Assembly: GCA_018654745.1 (NCBI GenBank)
Contig: JABILA010000081.1
Span: 1-33,858, forward strand
Origin: Alphaproteobacteria bacterium
GTDB lineage: Bacteria; Pseudomonadota; Alphaproteobacteria; UBA2966
Direction of reading: 5' to 3'
DNA: 33,858 bases
The position numbers were made by a program, and so were the translations under genes. The notes below the pieces were generated by a model. The model searched no databases. It saw only the letters and a program-made list of their open reading frames with translations, and was not told the DNA's origin. Below are positions 9,901 through 18,432 of the stretch, piece after piece (the first letter of the stretch is position 1; each line of letters opens with the position of its first letter).

Positions 9901-9975
9901 GCCGTTGAATTTAAAGCTTAAGGCCCGGGCACGATCAACACGCCCGCCTGATTGAATGCGATTTTTCTGCGTCAT
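6952..9975 (-). CDS. soxA: Sarcosine oxidase alpha subunit
   Basis: Large subunit of heterotetrameric sarcosine oxidase, which demethylates sarcosine to glycine and passes the methyl carbon to tetrahydrofolate as 5,10-methylene-THF. It has 1007 residues, as expected. Order of parts: an N-terminal ferredoxin-like domain (about 15-100, ALSFKFNGKSYQGLQGDTVASALLANG); a dinucleotide-binding domain starting VVVVGAGPAGLSAALSAARSG at about 173; a disulfide-oxidoreductase-like middle; and a C-terminal GcvT-like folate domain (about 620-1007) with ESVGILDASTLGKIDIQGKDA and ISFTGELSYEINV. I use the ATG at 9975, which has GAGGTG about 6 nt upstream; a GTG at 9984 would overlap that site. It follows soxD by 10 bp. 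Confidence 0.95.
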   Translation of the reverse strand: MTQKNRIQSGGRVDRARALSFKFNGKSYQGLQGDTVASALLANGVNVVARSFKYSRPRGIISAGAEEPNAVLQMGATEATQVPNVRATQQELFDGLVCNSTNGWPNVDFDVMGIAAKVGGSMLTPGFYYKTFMYPQSMWSTYEKFIRKAAGLGRSPRENDPDSYDHIHQHADVVVVGAGPAGLSAALSAARSGARVIIADEQSEFGGSLLHSRENINGEPAADWVQKAIAELATFPDVMMLPRSTVNGYHDHNFLTIHQRCADHLSDKAPQGQIRQRLHRVRAKWVVLATGAHERPLVFANNDVPGCMLASAVSTYINRYGVVPGKNLVLMTTNDHAYQTALDWADAGRKVVAIVDTRPNPEGDLVEDAKRRGLHIITGSAVIEAHGGKRVNAVSVASINENGESVTGKISRLQCDTLASSGGWSPVVHLSCHTASRPAWNDEAVGFVPGATIQNQLTAGGINASYGLGDCLKEGTAAGNEAAMNAGYDVSATAPELKVEAISEGAPMALFHVPHSRPTSRAPKQFVDFQNDVTAAGIELATREGFESIEHVKRYTAMGFGTDQGKLGNINGMAIAAKSMNKTIPETGTTVYRPNYTPVSFGAIAGRHCKELFDPKRFSAMHKWHSENGALFEDVGQWKRPWYYPKPGESMQDTLDRECKSTRESVGILDASTLGKIDIQGKDAREFLGRVYTNPWAKLAVGKCRYGLMCGEDGMVFDDGVTSCLAENHFLMTTTTGGAAHVLEWLEIYHQTEWPELEVFFNTVTDHWSTMTISGPNSRKLLSEICDDIDLDKDTFRFMDLREGTVADVPARVYRISFTGELSYEINVQANYGLYVWEKLFEHGAKYNLTPYGTETMHVLRAEKGFIIAGQDTDGSLHPYDLGMGWCVSVKKPFSFIGKRGMAREDCVKPNRKQLVGLKTKDPLTVIPEGSQAVLDPTQPIPMTMLGHVTSSYYSANLGHSIAMGLVRGGLDRMGEAVFYPQPDGSVIEAEICSPVFLDPEGERQNV

Positions 9976-9985
9976 AGTGATCACC

Positions 9986-10282
9986 TCACTGATTTTTTTC
10001 TGAGGAAGTCACTGAAGGCTTTTCGCCAACCTTGTAGACTTCTTTTATTTCGTAGGTCACGGTGTCGCGGGTGATATTGAAAAATTTTCGACACCCCACT
10101 GCATGTACCCAAAGTTCGTGATGCAGACCACGCGGGTTTTTGCGGAAATAGAGATACTCTCCCCACTCCTCGTCACTACAGCTTTGTGGATCCAGCGGTC
10201 GCGGAATATGCGCTTCTCCCGACGCGTGAAATTCTTCTTCTTCTCGATGATCTTCGCAGTGAGGGCAATAGATATGAAACAT
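9986..10282 (-). CDS. soxD: Sarcosine oxidase delta subunit
   Basis: Small 98-residue zinc-binding subunit of heterotetrameric sarcosine oxidase. The sequence MFHIYCPHCEDHREEEEF carries Cys6 and Cys9, and VHAVGCRKFFNITRDT supplies His60 and Cys64, giving the Cys-x2-Cys / His-x3-Cys zinc set known in the family. RPLDPQSCSDEEWGEYLYFRKNPRG is the central family block. It lies between soxB and soxA with about 10 bp on each side, so the four sox genes are certainly co-transcribed. Confidence 0.95.
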   Translation of the reverse strand: MFHIYCPHCEDHREEEEFHASGEAHIPRPLDPQSCSDEEWGEYLYFRKNPRGLHHELWVHAVGCRKFFNITRDTVTYEIKEVYKVGEKPSVTSSEKNQ

Positions 10283-10292
10283 TTGGCTACTC

Positions 10293-11546
10293 CTAATGCG
10301 CTACGCCAGCGGCGCCGTGCTCGTCGATCAAGCTTCCGTCGTAAAACCGGAACATGGAAAATGGCTTAGCAAGTTTCGAGGCTTCACCTTGCGCAAGTGT
10401 TGCTGCAAAGACATGGCCGGACCCCGGTGTTGCCTTGAACCCGCCGGTGCCCCATCCACAATTGAAAAACAGATTTTCAACAGGAGTGGCAGAAATGATC
10501 GGGCAGGCATCCGGGCAAGTGTCGACGATGCCTCCCCACTGACGGTTCATTCGAACACGGCTGAAAATCGGGAATAATTCCATGATCGCCTGGACAGTAT
10601 GCTCGATGGTCGGGTACGACCCGCGCTGGCCGTAGCCATTGTATCCGTCAATGCCAGCGCCGATGACCAGATCGCCTTTGTCAGATTGTGAAATATAGCC
10701 GTGCACATGATTTGACATCACAACGGTATCAAGAACCGGCTTGATGGGTTCCGAAACCAACGCTTGTAAAGGGTGAGATTCCAACGGTAGTCGGAAACCA
10801 GCCATTTTGGCCAGAACACCAGAATTTCCCGCCACGACGCAGCCAACCCTGTCCGCTTTGATCGTACCATACTGTTTGGTTTCAACACCGACAGCTGCAC
10901 CGTCTTCGGTGACAATATCAACTACTTCACATTGCTGAATCAGGTCCACTCCAAGAGCATCAGCAGCCCGAGCGTAACCCCAGGCAACTGCGTCGTGCCG
11001 GGCTACACCGGCCCGCGGTTGCCAGGAGGCACCCATCACCGGATAGCGGGTATTGGCTGAACAATCCATTGCCGGAACCAGTTCCTGAATTTGTTTTGCA
11101 TCCAGAACTTCACCGTCAATGCCATTCAGGCGATTGGCATTCACTCGGCGTTCAATATCACGCATATCCTGCAATGTATGACCAAGGTTAAGCACGCCTC
11201 GTTGTGAGAACATGACATTGTAATTCAAATCCTGGGACAAACCTTCCCAAAGCTTCATCGCATGTTCATACAAATGCGCTGATTCATCCCACAAGTAGTT
11301 GGATCTTACAATTGTCGTGTTTCGCGCGGTATTGCCACCGCCTAAATATCCCTTTTCGACAACAGCAACATTTGTAATGTTGTGGACTTTGGCCAGGTAG
11401 TAGGCCGTGGCCAAACCATGTCCGCCGCCACCAACAATTATGACATCATACTTCTTTTTCGGTTGGGGATTTCGCCAGACCCGCTGCCAGTTTTCATGGC
11501 AACTGAGGGAATGCGTAAAGAGTCCAAAACCCGAGTATTTTTCCAT
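10293..11546 (-). CDS. soxB: Sarcosine oxidase beta subunit
   Basis: Catalytic flavoprotein subunit that oxidises sarcosine. It has 417 residues and a DAO-type FAD domain: [21 protein letters not shown] near residue 35, [24 protein letters not shown], and the C-terminal [17 protein letters not shown]. The family carries noncovalent FAD and a covalent FMN on a beta-subunit His; His184 in [14 protein letters not shown] is one conserved candidate, but I cannot assign it by counting. The ATG at 11546 is preferred because GAGGA lies about 7 nt upstream and the N-terminus ([20 protein letters not shown]) then aligns with known SoxB; the ATG at 11552 is too close to that site. It follows sdaA by 62 bp. 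Confidence 0.94.
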   Translation of the reverse strand: MEKYSGFGLFTHSLSCHENWQRVWRNPQPKKKYDVIIVGGGGHGLATAYYLAKVHNITNVAVVEKGYLGGGNTARNTTIVRSNYLWDESAHLYEHAMKLWEGLSQDLNYNVMFSQRGVLNLGHTLQDMRDIERRVNANRLNGIDGEVLDAKQIQELVPAMDCSANTRYPVMGASWQPRAGVARHDAVAWGYARAADALGVDLIQQCEVVDIVTEDGAAVGVETKQYGTIKADRVGCVVAGNSGVLAKMAGFRLPLESHPLQALVSEPIKPVLDTVVMSNHVHGYISQSDKGDLVIGAGIDGYNGYGQRGSYPTIEHTVQAIMELFPIFSRVRMNRQWGGIVDTCPDACPIISATPVENLFFNCGWGTGGFKATPGSGHVFAATLAQGEASKLAKPFSMFRFYDGSLIDEHGAAGVAH

Positions 11547-11608
11547 CTTCATGTCCTCATTTTACCAAGCCTAATCCAGGCCAGACATACTATTCAGCTC
11601 TTCAGCTC

Positions 11609-12991
11609 TCAGCACTCGATGACGTTAACGGCCAATCCGCCCCGAGAGGTTTCTTTATAGATATCCAGCATGTCCCGGCCGGTATCCCGCATTGTCTTGA
11701 TCACTTCATCCAACGACACCAGGTGTTCGCCATCGCCTCGAAGCGCCAATGACGCCGCATTGATTGCTTTTACGGCTGCCATGGCATTGCGTTCGATACA
11801 TGGTATCTGCACCAACCCGCCTATGGGGTCACATGTCAGTCCCAGGTTATGTTCCATACCAATTTCAGCGGCATTTTCGACCTGGGCAGGTGTTCCGCCG
11901 AGAACTTCTGCCAGACCCGCAGCAGCCATGGCGCAGGCAGACCCGACTTCCCCCTGACAACCGACTTCAGCGCCCGAAATGGAAGCATTGATTTTGAACA
12001 AGATGCCAATCGCTGTTGCGCTCAGTAAAAATCGGATTACACCTTCTTCGTTCGAACCAGGGCAGAACTCCATATAATAATGCAATACTGATGGAATGAT
12101 CCCTGCCGCTCCATTAGTTGGGGCCGTAACGATGCGGCCACCTGCAGCATTTTCCTCATTCACAGCCAGGGCATAAAGATTAATCCAGTCCATGGCACCC
12201 AGAGATGGCGTTTTCAAATCTTTGCTTTTCTGGTTACTCAGTTCCTTATAAAGATCGGCAGACCTGCGTTTGACTTTCATCGGACCTGGCAAACACCCCT
12301 CGCGCTGTATGCCTGTTTGCACACATTCGCGCATCACTTGCCAAATATGTAAAATGCCAGCGCGGATATCTTCTTCGCTACGCCAGACTTTTTCATTTTC
12401 CATCATTATTTCAGCGATGGTTAATCCACTATCGCGGCACATTTCAAGAAGTTGGTCACCGGAAGTGAACAGGTAGGGAAGCTTGGTTTCATCTTCGACA
12501 ATGTGATTTCGGCCCGCGATTTCTTCGTCAACAACAAAACCACCTCCGACTGAGTAATAGACTTTATGGCTGACGGTTTTTCCGCTGTTATCAAATGCCG
12601 TAAAACTCATGCCGTTTGCATGATATGGCAGTGATTCAGTCTGGTGAAAAATAAGGTCCTGGTCTTCGTCAAAGGCCGCAGTGCGTTTTCCATTCAGCTC
12701 CATTTTTGACGTACTGATGATTTCGAGGCTTCGTGAGGGAATCTGTGCGGGATCAACTTCTTCAGGTCTGTGCCCTTCCAGGCCCAACAATACAGCGGAA
12801 CCGGTGCCGTGCCCCCTGCCCGTCGCCCCAAGAGAGCCATAAAGCTGTATCTGCACGCGCGCAACACTGTCGAGAAGCCGTTCATCTTCAAGCGATACGA
12901 CAAACCTCTGCGCAGCCTTCATCGGTCCAACAGTATGTGAACTGGAAGGACCAATCCCGACTTTCAGCATGTCAAACAAACTGATGGCCAT
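11609..12991 (-). CDS. sdaA: L-serine ammonia-lyase, iron-sulfur dependent
   Basis: Deaminates L-serine to pyruvate and ammonia with a [4Fe-4S] cluster. The 460-residue single-chain form has an N-terminal ACT-like/beta domain ([21 protein letters not shown] at 4-24) and a C-terminal alpha domain from about 260. Cluster Cys are Cys345 (GCQGEVG), Cys387 (LTCDPIGG) and Cys398 (QIPCIERN), a constant +2 from the Legionella enzyme. The chain ends in NVIEC, so Cys460 matches the C-terminal Cys that inserts into the active site and coordinates the cluster in that enzyme. GAAGGG lies upstream of the ATG. It is second in the operon, 56 bp after glyA, and consumes the serine GlyA makes. Confidence 0.95.
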   Translation of the reverse strand: MAISLFDMLKVGIGPSSSHTVGPMKAAQRFVVSLEDERLLDSVARVQIQLYGSLGATGRGHGTGSAVLLGLEGHRPEEVDPAQIPSRSLEIISTSKMELNGKRTAAFDEDQDLIFHQTESLPYHANGMSFTAFDNSGKTVSHKVYYSVGGGFVVDEEIAGRNHIVEDETKLPYLFTSGDQLLEMCRDSGLTIAEIMMENEKVWRSEEDIRAGILHIWQVMRECVQTGIQREGCLPGPMKVKRRSADLYKELSNQKSKDLKTPSLGAMDWINLYALAVNEENAAGGRIVTAPTNGAAGIIPSVLHYYMEFCPGSNEEGVIRFLLSATAIGILFKINASISGAEVGCQGEVGSACAMAAAGLAEVLGGTPAQVENAAEIGMEHNLGLTCDPIGGLVQIPCIERNAMAAVKAINAASLALRGDGEHLVSLDEVIKTMRDTGRDMLDIYKETSRGGLAVNVIEC

Positions 12992-13047
12992 CTATTTTAT
13001 CCCTTCGGCCAGACGGAGTTAGAATTTGCGCAATACATCATGAATAA

Positions 13048-14316
13048 TCAGGCGGCCTGGCGATACACCGGAAATTCGGCGCACAATGTCAGTACCTTAT
13101 CCTTGACTGCAGATATGGCTTCTTTCCCGTCACCGACCTGCAAAGCGTCAAGAACGTCAGCTATCCAGCCAGCCAGCTCTCGGCACTGCTCTTCCTTGAA
13201 GCCACGTGTCGTAATCACAGGTGACCCAATACGCAGGCCTGAGGTCACAAAGGGTGATTGTGGGTCGTTGGGTACAGCATTTTTGTTGACAGTAATATTG
13301 GCTTGTCCAAGAGCCGCGTCTGCAACCTTACCCGTCAGCCCCTGTTTGATCAGGCTAAGCAAAAACAAATGATTTGCAGTGCCACCGGACACGACGTCGT
13401 AGCCACGCTCGATCAGCACTTTCGCCAACACATCAGCGTTTTTGATAACCTGAGCCTGATACTTTTTGAACCCTGGCTCCAACGCTTCCTTGAAAGCGAC
13501 GGCCTTCGCGGCAATGACATGCATCAAAGGGCCACCCTGGCCGCCAGGGAAAACGGCTGAGTTCAGTTTCTTCTCAAGATCCGGATTTGACCGAGCGAGG
13601 ATAAGTCCACCCCTCGGCCCGCGGAGGGTTTTGTGGGTGGTCGTTGTAACCACATCGGCAAAAGGCAATGGGTCGGGATACAAGCCAGCTGCAACCAGGC
13701 CTGCGACATGGGCCATATCTACAAACAGATAGGCGTCAACCAGGTCAGCAATCTGGCGAAACCTGTCCCAGTCTACGACCTGAGAATACGCAGAAAATCC
13801 GGCTACGATCATTTTTGGCTTGTGCTCAACTGCCAGTTTTTCAACTTCTTCGTAATCAATAATGCCCGCATCTGTCAGGCCATATTGTACGGCGTTATAA
13901 ATTTTGCCGGAGAAATTCACATGCGAGCCATGCGTCAGATGGCCACCGTGTGCCAGACTCATTCCCAATATTGTATCTCCGGGCTGAACGAGAGCCATAT
14001 AAACGGCGGCATTGGCCTGCGAGCCGGAATGCGGCTGAACGTTCGCGTAGTCTGCCCCAAACAATTCCTTTGCGCGATTAATCGCCAATTGTTCAACAAC
14101 ATCAACATGTTCGCAACCACCATAATAACGCTTTGACGGATAGCCCTCAGCATATTTGTTCGTCAGTTGAGAACCCTGAGCCTCAATTACACGGGGGCTG
14201 GTATAATTTTCAGAAGCAATCAGCTCAATATGTTCTTCCTGTCGCACAGATTCATCCTGCATCGCAGCCCATAAAACATCGTCATAACCTGCAATAGAAT
14301 CGCTCTTGTAAAACAT
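13048..14316 (-). CDS. glyA: Serine hydroxymethyltransferase
   Basis: PLP enzyme that interconverts glycine plus 5,10-methylene-THF with serine plus THF. The protein has 422 residues. Visible are [17 protein letters not shown] (27-43), [25 protein letters not shown], and [14 protein letters not shown] with the PLP lysine at 229, the same number as in E. coli GlyA. The ATG at 14316 has an AGGAAGAAG site just upstream and starts at normal family homology; an ATG at 14409 adds 31 unrelated residues. As first gene of the sox operon it probably runs in the serine-forming direction, because the oxidase supplies both of its substrates. A second housekeeping glyA may exist elsewhere, which I cannot see. 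Confidence 0.95.
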   Translation of the reverse strand: MFYKSDSIAGYDDVLWAAMQDESVRQEEHIELIASENYTSPRVIEAQGSQLTNKYAEGYPSKRYYGGCEHVDVVEQLAINRAKELFGADYANVQPHSGSQANAAVYMALVQPGDTILGMSLAHGGHLTHGSHVNFSGKIYNAVQYGLTDAGIIDYEEVEKLAVEHKPKMIVAGFSAYSQVVDWDRFRQIADLVDAYLFVDMAHVAGLVAAGLYPDPLPFADVVTTTTHKTLRGPRGGLILARSNPDLEKKLNSAVFPGGQGGPLMHVIAAKAVAFKEALEPGFKKYQAQVIKNADVLAKVLIERGYDVVSGGTANHLFLLSLIKQGLTGKVADAALGQANITVNKNAVPNDPQSPFVTSGLRIGSPVITTRGFKEEQCRELAGWIADVLDALQVGDGKEAISAVKDKVLTLCAEFPVYRQAA

Positions 14317-14637
14317 TTTGTCTTCTTCCTGATCGCGAGCATGTAAGCCCCGGCTGTCATTATTTGCAGGCCATTTCTCATAAACAGGCTGCCACCATAC
14401 TTGTTGCAAGGATCAATAAGGGACAAAATATCATTTGTTAAATTAATAGATGAAATACCATCATTATTAATGGAAATGCAACGCGCTGGATTTGAATTTA
14501 GTTAATGAGATGTTCCTATGGGATCTCACATCAATTAGATATTGCCCCCAATGGAGATTTTGCATTTTGATTTCGAATGCAGGATTTGTCGTTTTGTCCT
14601 AAGTAGACAATGTTTTCGTTGAAACTTCCCCAATAAC
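14317..14637 (-). other. Leader/promoter region of the glyA-sox operon, no gene seen
   Basis: An AT-rich 320-bp stretch between glyA and the upstream terminator. It must hold the promoter of the glyA-sdaA-soxBDAG-pyc operon. I looked for a glycine riboswitch and did not recognise its conserved aptamer blocks. The one clear regulator-like element is the dyad listed at 14458-14473. No ORF here has a ribosome-binding site or family resemblance. Confidence 0.5.
14458..14473. promoter_or_regulatory. Imperfect palindrome upstream of glyA
   Basis: On the minus strand this reads CCATTAATAATGATGG, which matches its own reverse complement at 12 of 16 positions, with outer arms CCAT/ATGG perfect. It lies about 140 bp upstream of the glyA start, a plausible place for an activator or repressor of the sarcosine operon. 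The region is AT-rich and there is only one copy, so support is weak. Confidence 0.3.
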
Positions 14638-14670
14638 AAAAAACCCGCTAACCTGTTAAGGTTGCGGGTT
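14638..14670 (-). terminator. Terminator of the ubiX-ubiD-CoA-transferase operon
   Basis: Stem AACCCGC/GCGGGTT extended by AACCT/AGGTT with one bulged base and a 4-nt loop. On the minus strand it is followed by six T (14643 down to 14638). It lies about 210 nt after the racemase stop and insulates the glyA operon from the upstream module. A weaker T-rich stretch on the other side could let it work in both directions. Confidence 0.8.
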
Positions 14671-14674
14671 TATT

Positions 14675-14699
14675 TTGGTTGCAGGGGGCATGCAACCAA
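14675..14699. repeat. Hairpin repeat with tRNA-3'-end-like core, copy 1
   Basis: TTGGTTGC and GCAACCAA form a perfect 8-bp inverted repeat around AGGGGGCAT. The part TGGTTGCAGGGGGC differs by one inserted A from the exact 13-mer TGGTTGCGGGGGC found twice at the right end of the window. Read on the minus strand the 13-mer equals the 3' terminus of bacterial initiator tRNA including CCA. It directly abuts the terminator, an arrangement repeated at 32027-32084. Confidence 0.55.
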
Positions 14700-14879
14700 C
14701 TTTATTTGCTAATACACATCGGTTTAGATACGACCCAGAGACCGTTGACTGGTTGTTCCGGGCCAAACACCTGATGCATCCAGGTAATGAAAGATATTTT
14801 CTGTTCGATTTCCAACATTTAGTGATCAACTGGTACCCATCCAGGAATACCGGGAGTTGAATCCAGTATTGGACACCAT

Positions 14880-16025
14880 TCACTCATGAATTACACCTTC
14901 TTCGCAAAGCCCCTCAAGTTCCTCTTTCGAGAACCCCCAATCGGACAGGGTTTGGTGCGTATCTGTTCCCGGTGCAGAGGCATTCCTCCCCAGCTCCGCC
15001 TGAGTACGACTGAATCTGGGCGCTGGCGCTGGTTGCTGAACGCCGTCGTGTGTTACGTAGGTGCCCCGTGCGGTATTGTGTGGATGGTCTGGAGCCTCTC
15101 CCATGTCGAGGATCGGCGTGAAACATACATCATAAGGTTCCATCAGTGAGCACCAGTCTTGCCGGGACTTCTGAAGGAAGAGAGCTGTGAAAATCTGCTG
15201 CTGTCTGGGCCAGAGCGACTTGTCCCATCGGTCTCCCAGTTCATCTTCCGTCAGTCCAAGTGCCTTTATCAGGGGATCGTAAAACTGAGGTTCCAGCGCG
15301 CCTATGCTGATCCACTTACCGTCGGCACATTCGTAAGTATTATAAAAGGGTGCTGCTCCATCGAGCAGATTATCTTCCCGCTCAAGCGACCAGGCACCGG
15401 CATTGAAGCGACCGAAAAATGCGGCCATCAGCATGGCACTGCCATCTGTCATCGCTGCATCAACAACTTGTCCCTTGCCTGAGCGCTGAGCTTCCCAGAG
15501 TGCTGCAAGCAAACCAAAGGACAACAACATACCGCCACCGCCAAAATCACCGACCAGGTTGAGAGGTGGTATTGGGCCCGTTTCCGTCTTCCCAACTGCC
15601 GCCAGGACACCCGTAAGTGATATGTAATTGATGTCATGACCTGCTGCCTTGGCCAGCGGGCCATCCTGCCCCCATCCGGTCATGCGACCGTAAACAAGCG
15701 TTGGATTTCGTGCCAGGCAATCATCGGGACCAAGAGACAACCGCTCCATCACACCCGGACGGAAACCTTCAATAAGCGCATCTGCCTGATCAATCAGCCT
15801 GAGTGCCGCCTCGATTCCCTGGGGGTTTTTCAGGTCAAGACCCACAGAGCGTCGACCGCGAGCCAGCAGATTTGTCTCGGGCGGTATGGGTATGCCAGGC
15901 GTTACCCCTCCTTTGCGGTCTATGCGCACAACTTCGGCGCCCATATCGGCCAACATTGTTGCGGCAAATGGGCCAGGACCAATGCCGGCAAACTCGACAA
16001 CTTTCAATCCTTTTAACGGTCCCAT
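14880..16025 (-). CDS. Alpha-methylacyl-CoA racemase (CaiB/BaiF family)
   Basis: The 381-residue protein belongs to the class III CoA-transferase fold but carries the racemase signature. [13 protein letters not shown] gives His130, [12 protein letters not shown] gives Asp160, and GALEPQFY gives Glu245, each four residues after His126, Asp156 and Glu241 of the Mycobacterium racemase MCR. Those residues remove and replace the alpha proton of 2-methylacyl-CoA thioesters. A normal CoA-transferase would show its catalytic Asp without this His/Asp/Glu set. An AAGGA motif lies about 11 nt before the ATG. It is last in the minus-strand operon, 19 bp after the fused CoA-transferase, and implies that a pathway intermediate has an alpha-methyl (or similar alpha) stereocentre. 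Confidence 0.85.
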   Translation of the reverse strand: MGPLKGLKVVEFAGIGPGPFAATMLADMGAEVVRIDRKGGVTPGIPIPPETNLLARGRRSVGLDLKNPQGIEAALRLIDQADALIEGFRPGVMERLSLGPDDCLARNPTLVYGRMTGWGQDGPLAKAAGHDINYISLTGVLAAVGKTETGPIPPLNLVGDFGGGGMLLSFGLLAALWEAQRSGKGQVVDAAMTDGSAMLMAAFFGRFNAGAWSLEREDNLLDGAAPFYNTYECADGKWISIGALEPQFYDPLIKALGLTEDELGDRWDKSLWPRQQQIFTALFLQKSRQDWCSLMEPYDVCFTPILDMGEAPDHPHNTARGTYVTHDGVQQPAPAPRFSRTQAELGRNASAPGTDTHQTLSDWGFSKEELEGLCEEGVIHE

Positions 16026-16044
16026 TTCCGTCCAGTTCCTTCGG

Positions 16045-18396
16045 TTATTGTGACCCAGGCTTCAACATATTTTCGAAAACAAATTCATTGTCACCACCGA
16101 GCAAAGGTGCCGCCTTTGTAATATCCCCTGGAGTTCGGGATAGGTCGAAACCGGGAAAGCCATAGGCTTGGTCGCCAATTACCGCATGATTGCGGCGGCG
16201 CCAGTTCTGGCGCGCATGCAACTGAGGGTCAGAGAAGAGATCGGCAATATCATTCACAGGATAAGCAGCCAAACCGACCCTCTGGAGTTTTCCCGCCAGT
16301 TCAAAGGCGTCGAGCTCGACTATGACTTCCGATATTATTTCATCCAGTTTCGCTGCATTATGATGACGTAGGATCGTGTTTGAAAACAACTGTTCGTCTA
16401 TCCGTTTTTCCAGATCAAGACATTCCACAAGCTTATTGAAATCATCGTCATCCCGGCAGGAAAGCGCGAGCCAGCGATCGTCACGACAGCGATATGCGTT
16501 ATGAGGTGCTGCATAGTCGTCCCTGTTTGCACGCCTGGTTGCAACGGTACCATCACAATGGTAGTTCAACAGAGCGCCGGACATGAAATGCAGTCCGGTT
16601 TCGTACTGTGAAACATCTATGTAGCTTCCTTTTGATGTCCGCCTGGCTCGATACAATGCTGCGAGGGAAACCGATGTCGCCATCACCGATGCAATAAAAT
16701 CGATATAGGGACCGTAGAGCAACATCGGTGAACCGTCGGTTTCGCCAATATTGCCATAAATCCCGGCGAGGGAAGAAAGCTGCGAACCAAAGCCTGGTGT
16801 ATGTGCCCTGGGACCTGTCTGGCCCATGTTGCATGTAGACAACATGATTAATTGAGGATTGGTTTTGGAAATCTCGTCATAGCCGAGACCCAGTCGATTC
16901 ATGACATTGGGACGCATGTTTTCGATAACGATATCTGCCCAGTCAATTAGCTTCCGAGCTTTTGCAAGCCCTTCCGCCGATTTCAGGTCCAGTGTTACGC
17001 CATATTTCGAATCATTGAAAAATGCGAAACAGCCTCCTCTGTTGACACCGACTTTGCCATCTTTGAAGGGCGGATATTCAAGCCGAAACCCGTCAGGTCG
17101 ATCCTCAGATTCAACGTGAACAATCTCCGCCCCGAAATTGGCCAATAATTTACCAACATGCGGCCCTGCAGCGTACCCGCCAAATTCTACTACTTTCAGT
17201 TCGGCCAGTGCAGATTTCTGCTTCGGTGTGGAGCCAGGTTGTGCCTGCACGGACAGCTTTTGTTCGCCAGTGTTGCTAAGTAGATTCTCAACGGTCGTCG
17301 TTTCTCCTGCACTGATTTTTGGTCGATTTCCATCAGCGATGAAGAATGCCCCGCAATGTCTTTCTGCCGTTCCATCTGGCAAGGCAATATCAGTCCAGAA
17401 ATCACGTACTTGGAGTTGAGGGTCAACTGAAATATCAGCGACCGTGGATACGGGATACCCCAACATTTCCCGATCACAAGCTTCTTCGAGAAATTCCGAT
17501 TTTGTGATTGATTGGAAAAATTCCGCTATGGGCTTTTCCAGGTCTCTGACAACATTTACCGGGATGCTTTTAGGATCAAACGTCGTCCAGTCCATATTGG
17601 CCATAGCGCCGCCGTCAAATTCTCGCTCTTTCATCCAGTCGGCGAGTGCCTTGTTGGTTCGCTTGCCAGCCGGACCGCCATAAAGGACAAAATTTATATA
17701 GCCATCTTTGCACGGCCAGAATGCTGTATAGTCAACGCCGTGCTCCGATCGGCCGGTAATCTTTGATCCAGCACGTGTCGGTGTTTGTCCCAGCAAATCG
17801 ACAAAAGTCGGCGCATGGGCGAGACCAGCGATAATGGATGCCTGAGCAGACACTTCCACAAGCTGTCCCAGACCACTATTGTTTCGATCGATCAGGGCAA
17901 CCAGGGCACCAGCGGCAGCATGCGCACCCGCCCAACTCCCCGATTGAGGCACAGAGACCCGCAAAGGTGTTCCTTCACGTTCACCAGCAAGTGACATAGC
18001 ACCACTGGCTGCCATAATTTCGATATCCGACGCCCGCCATTCTGCGCGCGGACCTGATCGTCCAAACGGCGTTATCGAGACATGAATCAAACCGGCATTG
18101 AGGTTCGCCAGTCTTTCCGGGTTCAGAAACCCGGCGAGGTCGGAACCCGGTGCCGCGGTTTCTATTAATATGTCAAATTTCGGAACGAGACGGTCGAACT
18201 CTTTACGACCATCAGGTGCGTTCAGGTCAAGTAACAGGAATTGTTTACTGATGTTGTTGGCACGCCAGTCGTTATCGTTTTTCGACGAAACTGTTGGCTC
18301 AACTTTGATAACTTCCGCCCCAAGGTCTGAAAAAATGCGACCGGCCAGCCAACCAAGCTGATTGCTGATATCAAGTACTCGAATGTTTTCAAGCAT
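16045..18396 (-). CDS. Tandem (double-length) CaiB/BaiF CoA-transferase
   Basis: A 783-residue protein made of two class III CoA-transferase domains, about 1-385 and 396-783, joined by a linker near 375-395. The second begins [34 protein letters not shown], a fresh copy of the family N-terminus, as the first does with [32 protein letters not shown]. In the second half Asp566 ([12 protein letters not shown]) aligns with the catalytic Asp169 of formyl-CoA transferase. At the same place in the first half ([15 protein letters not shown]) I read Gly153. So one half looks catalytic and one degenerate. The role is probably CoA transfer to the pathway acid. Usual members are about 400 residues and dimerise as interlocked rings; the fusion may make a heterodimer-like unit. 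Only a weak ribosome-binding site is visible. Confidence 0.85.
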   Translation of the reverse strand: MLENIRVLDISNQLGWLAGRIFSDLGAEVIKVEPTVSSKNDNDWRANNISKQFLLLDLNAPDGRKEFDRLVPKFDILIETAAPGSDLAGFLNPERLANLNAGLIHVSITPFGRSGPRAEWRASDIEIMAASGAMSLAGEREGTPLRVSVPQSGSWAGAHAAAGALVALIDRNNSGLGQLVEVSAQASIIAGLAHAPTFVDLLGQTPTRAGSKITGRSEHGVDYTAFWPCKDGYINFVLYGGPAGKRTNKALADWMKEREFDGGAMANMDWTTFDPKSIPVNVVRDLEKPIAEFFQSITKSEFLEEACDREMLGYPVSTVADISVDPQLQVRDFWTDIALPDGTAERHCGAFFIADGNRPKISAGETTTVENLLSNTGEQKLSVQAQPGSTPKQKSALAELKVVEFGGYAAGPHVGKLLANFGAEIVHVESEDRPDGFRLEYPPFKDGKVGVNRGGCFAFFNDSKYGVTLDLKSAEGLAKARKLIDWADIVIENMRPNVMNRLGLGYDEISKTNPQLIMLSTCNMGQTGPRAHTPGFGSQLSSLAGIYGNIGETDGSPMLLYGPYIDFIASVMATSVSLAALYRARRTSKGSYIDVSQYETGLHFMSGALLNYHCDGTVATRRANRDDYAAPHNAYRCRDDRWLALSCRDDDDFNKLVECLDLEKRIDEQLFSNTILRHHNAAKLDEIISEVIVELDAFELAGKLQRVGLAAYPVNDIADLFSDPQLHARQNWRRRNHAVIGDQAYGFPGFDLSRTPGDITKAAPLLGGDNEFVFENMLKPGSQ

Positions 18397-18432
18397 TTGG
18401 ATTTACCGGTCGCGTTCAGTTCAGGGAGGAGA

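Noticed and set aside
14573..14586. TTTCGAATGCAGGA as a fifth MarR operator
   Set aside because: Only one half matches CTTCG-N4-CGAAG; the second arm is lost, and it lies before a different module.
14317..14637. Possible glycine riboswitch before glyA
   Set aside because: A glycine-responsive leader would make sense here, but I could not find the conserved glycine aptamer blocks on the minus strand.
14656..14883. 75-codon minus-strand ORF after the racemase gene
   Set aside because: It overlaps the racemase stop and the terminator hairpin, has no family resemblance and no convincing ribosome-binding site.
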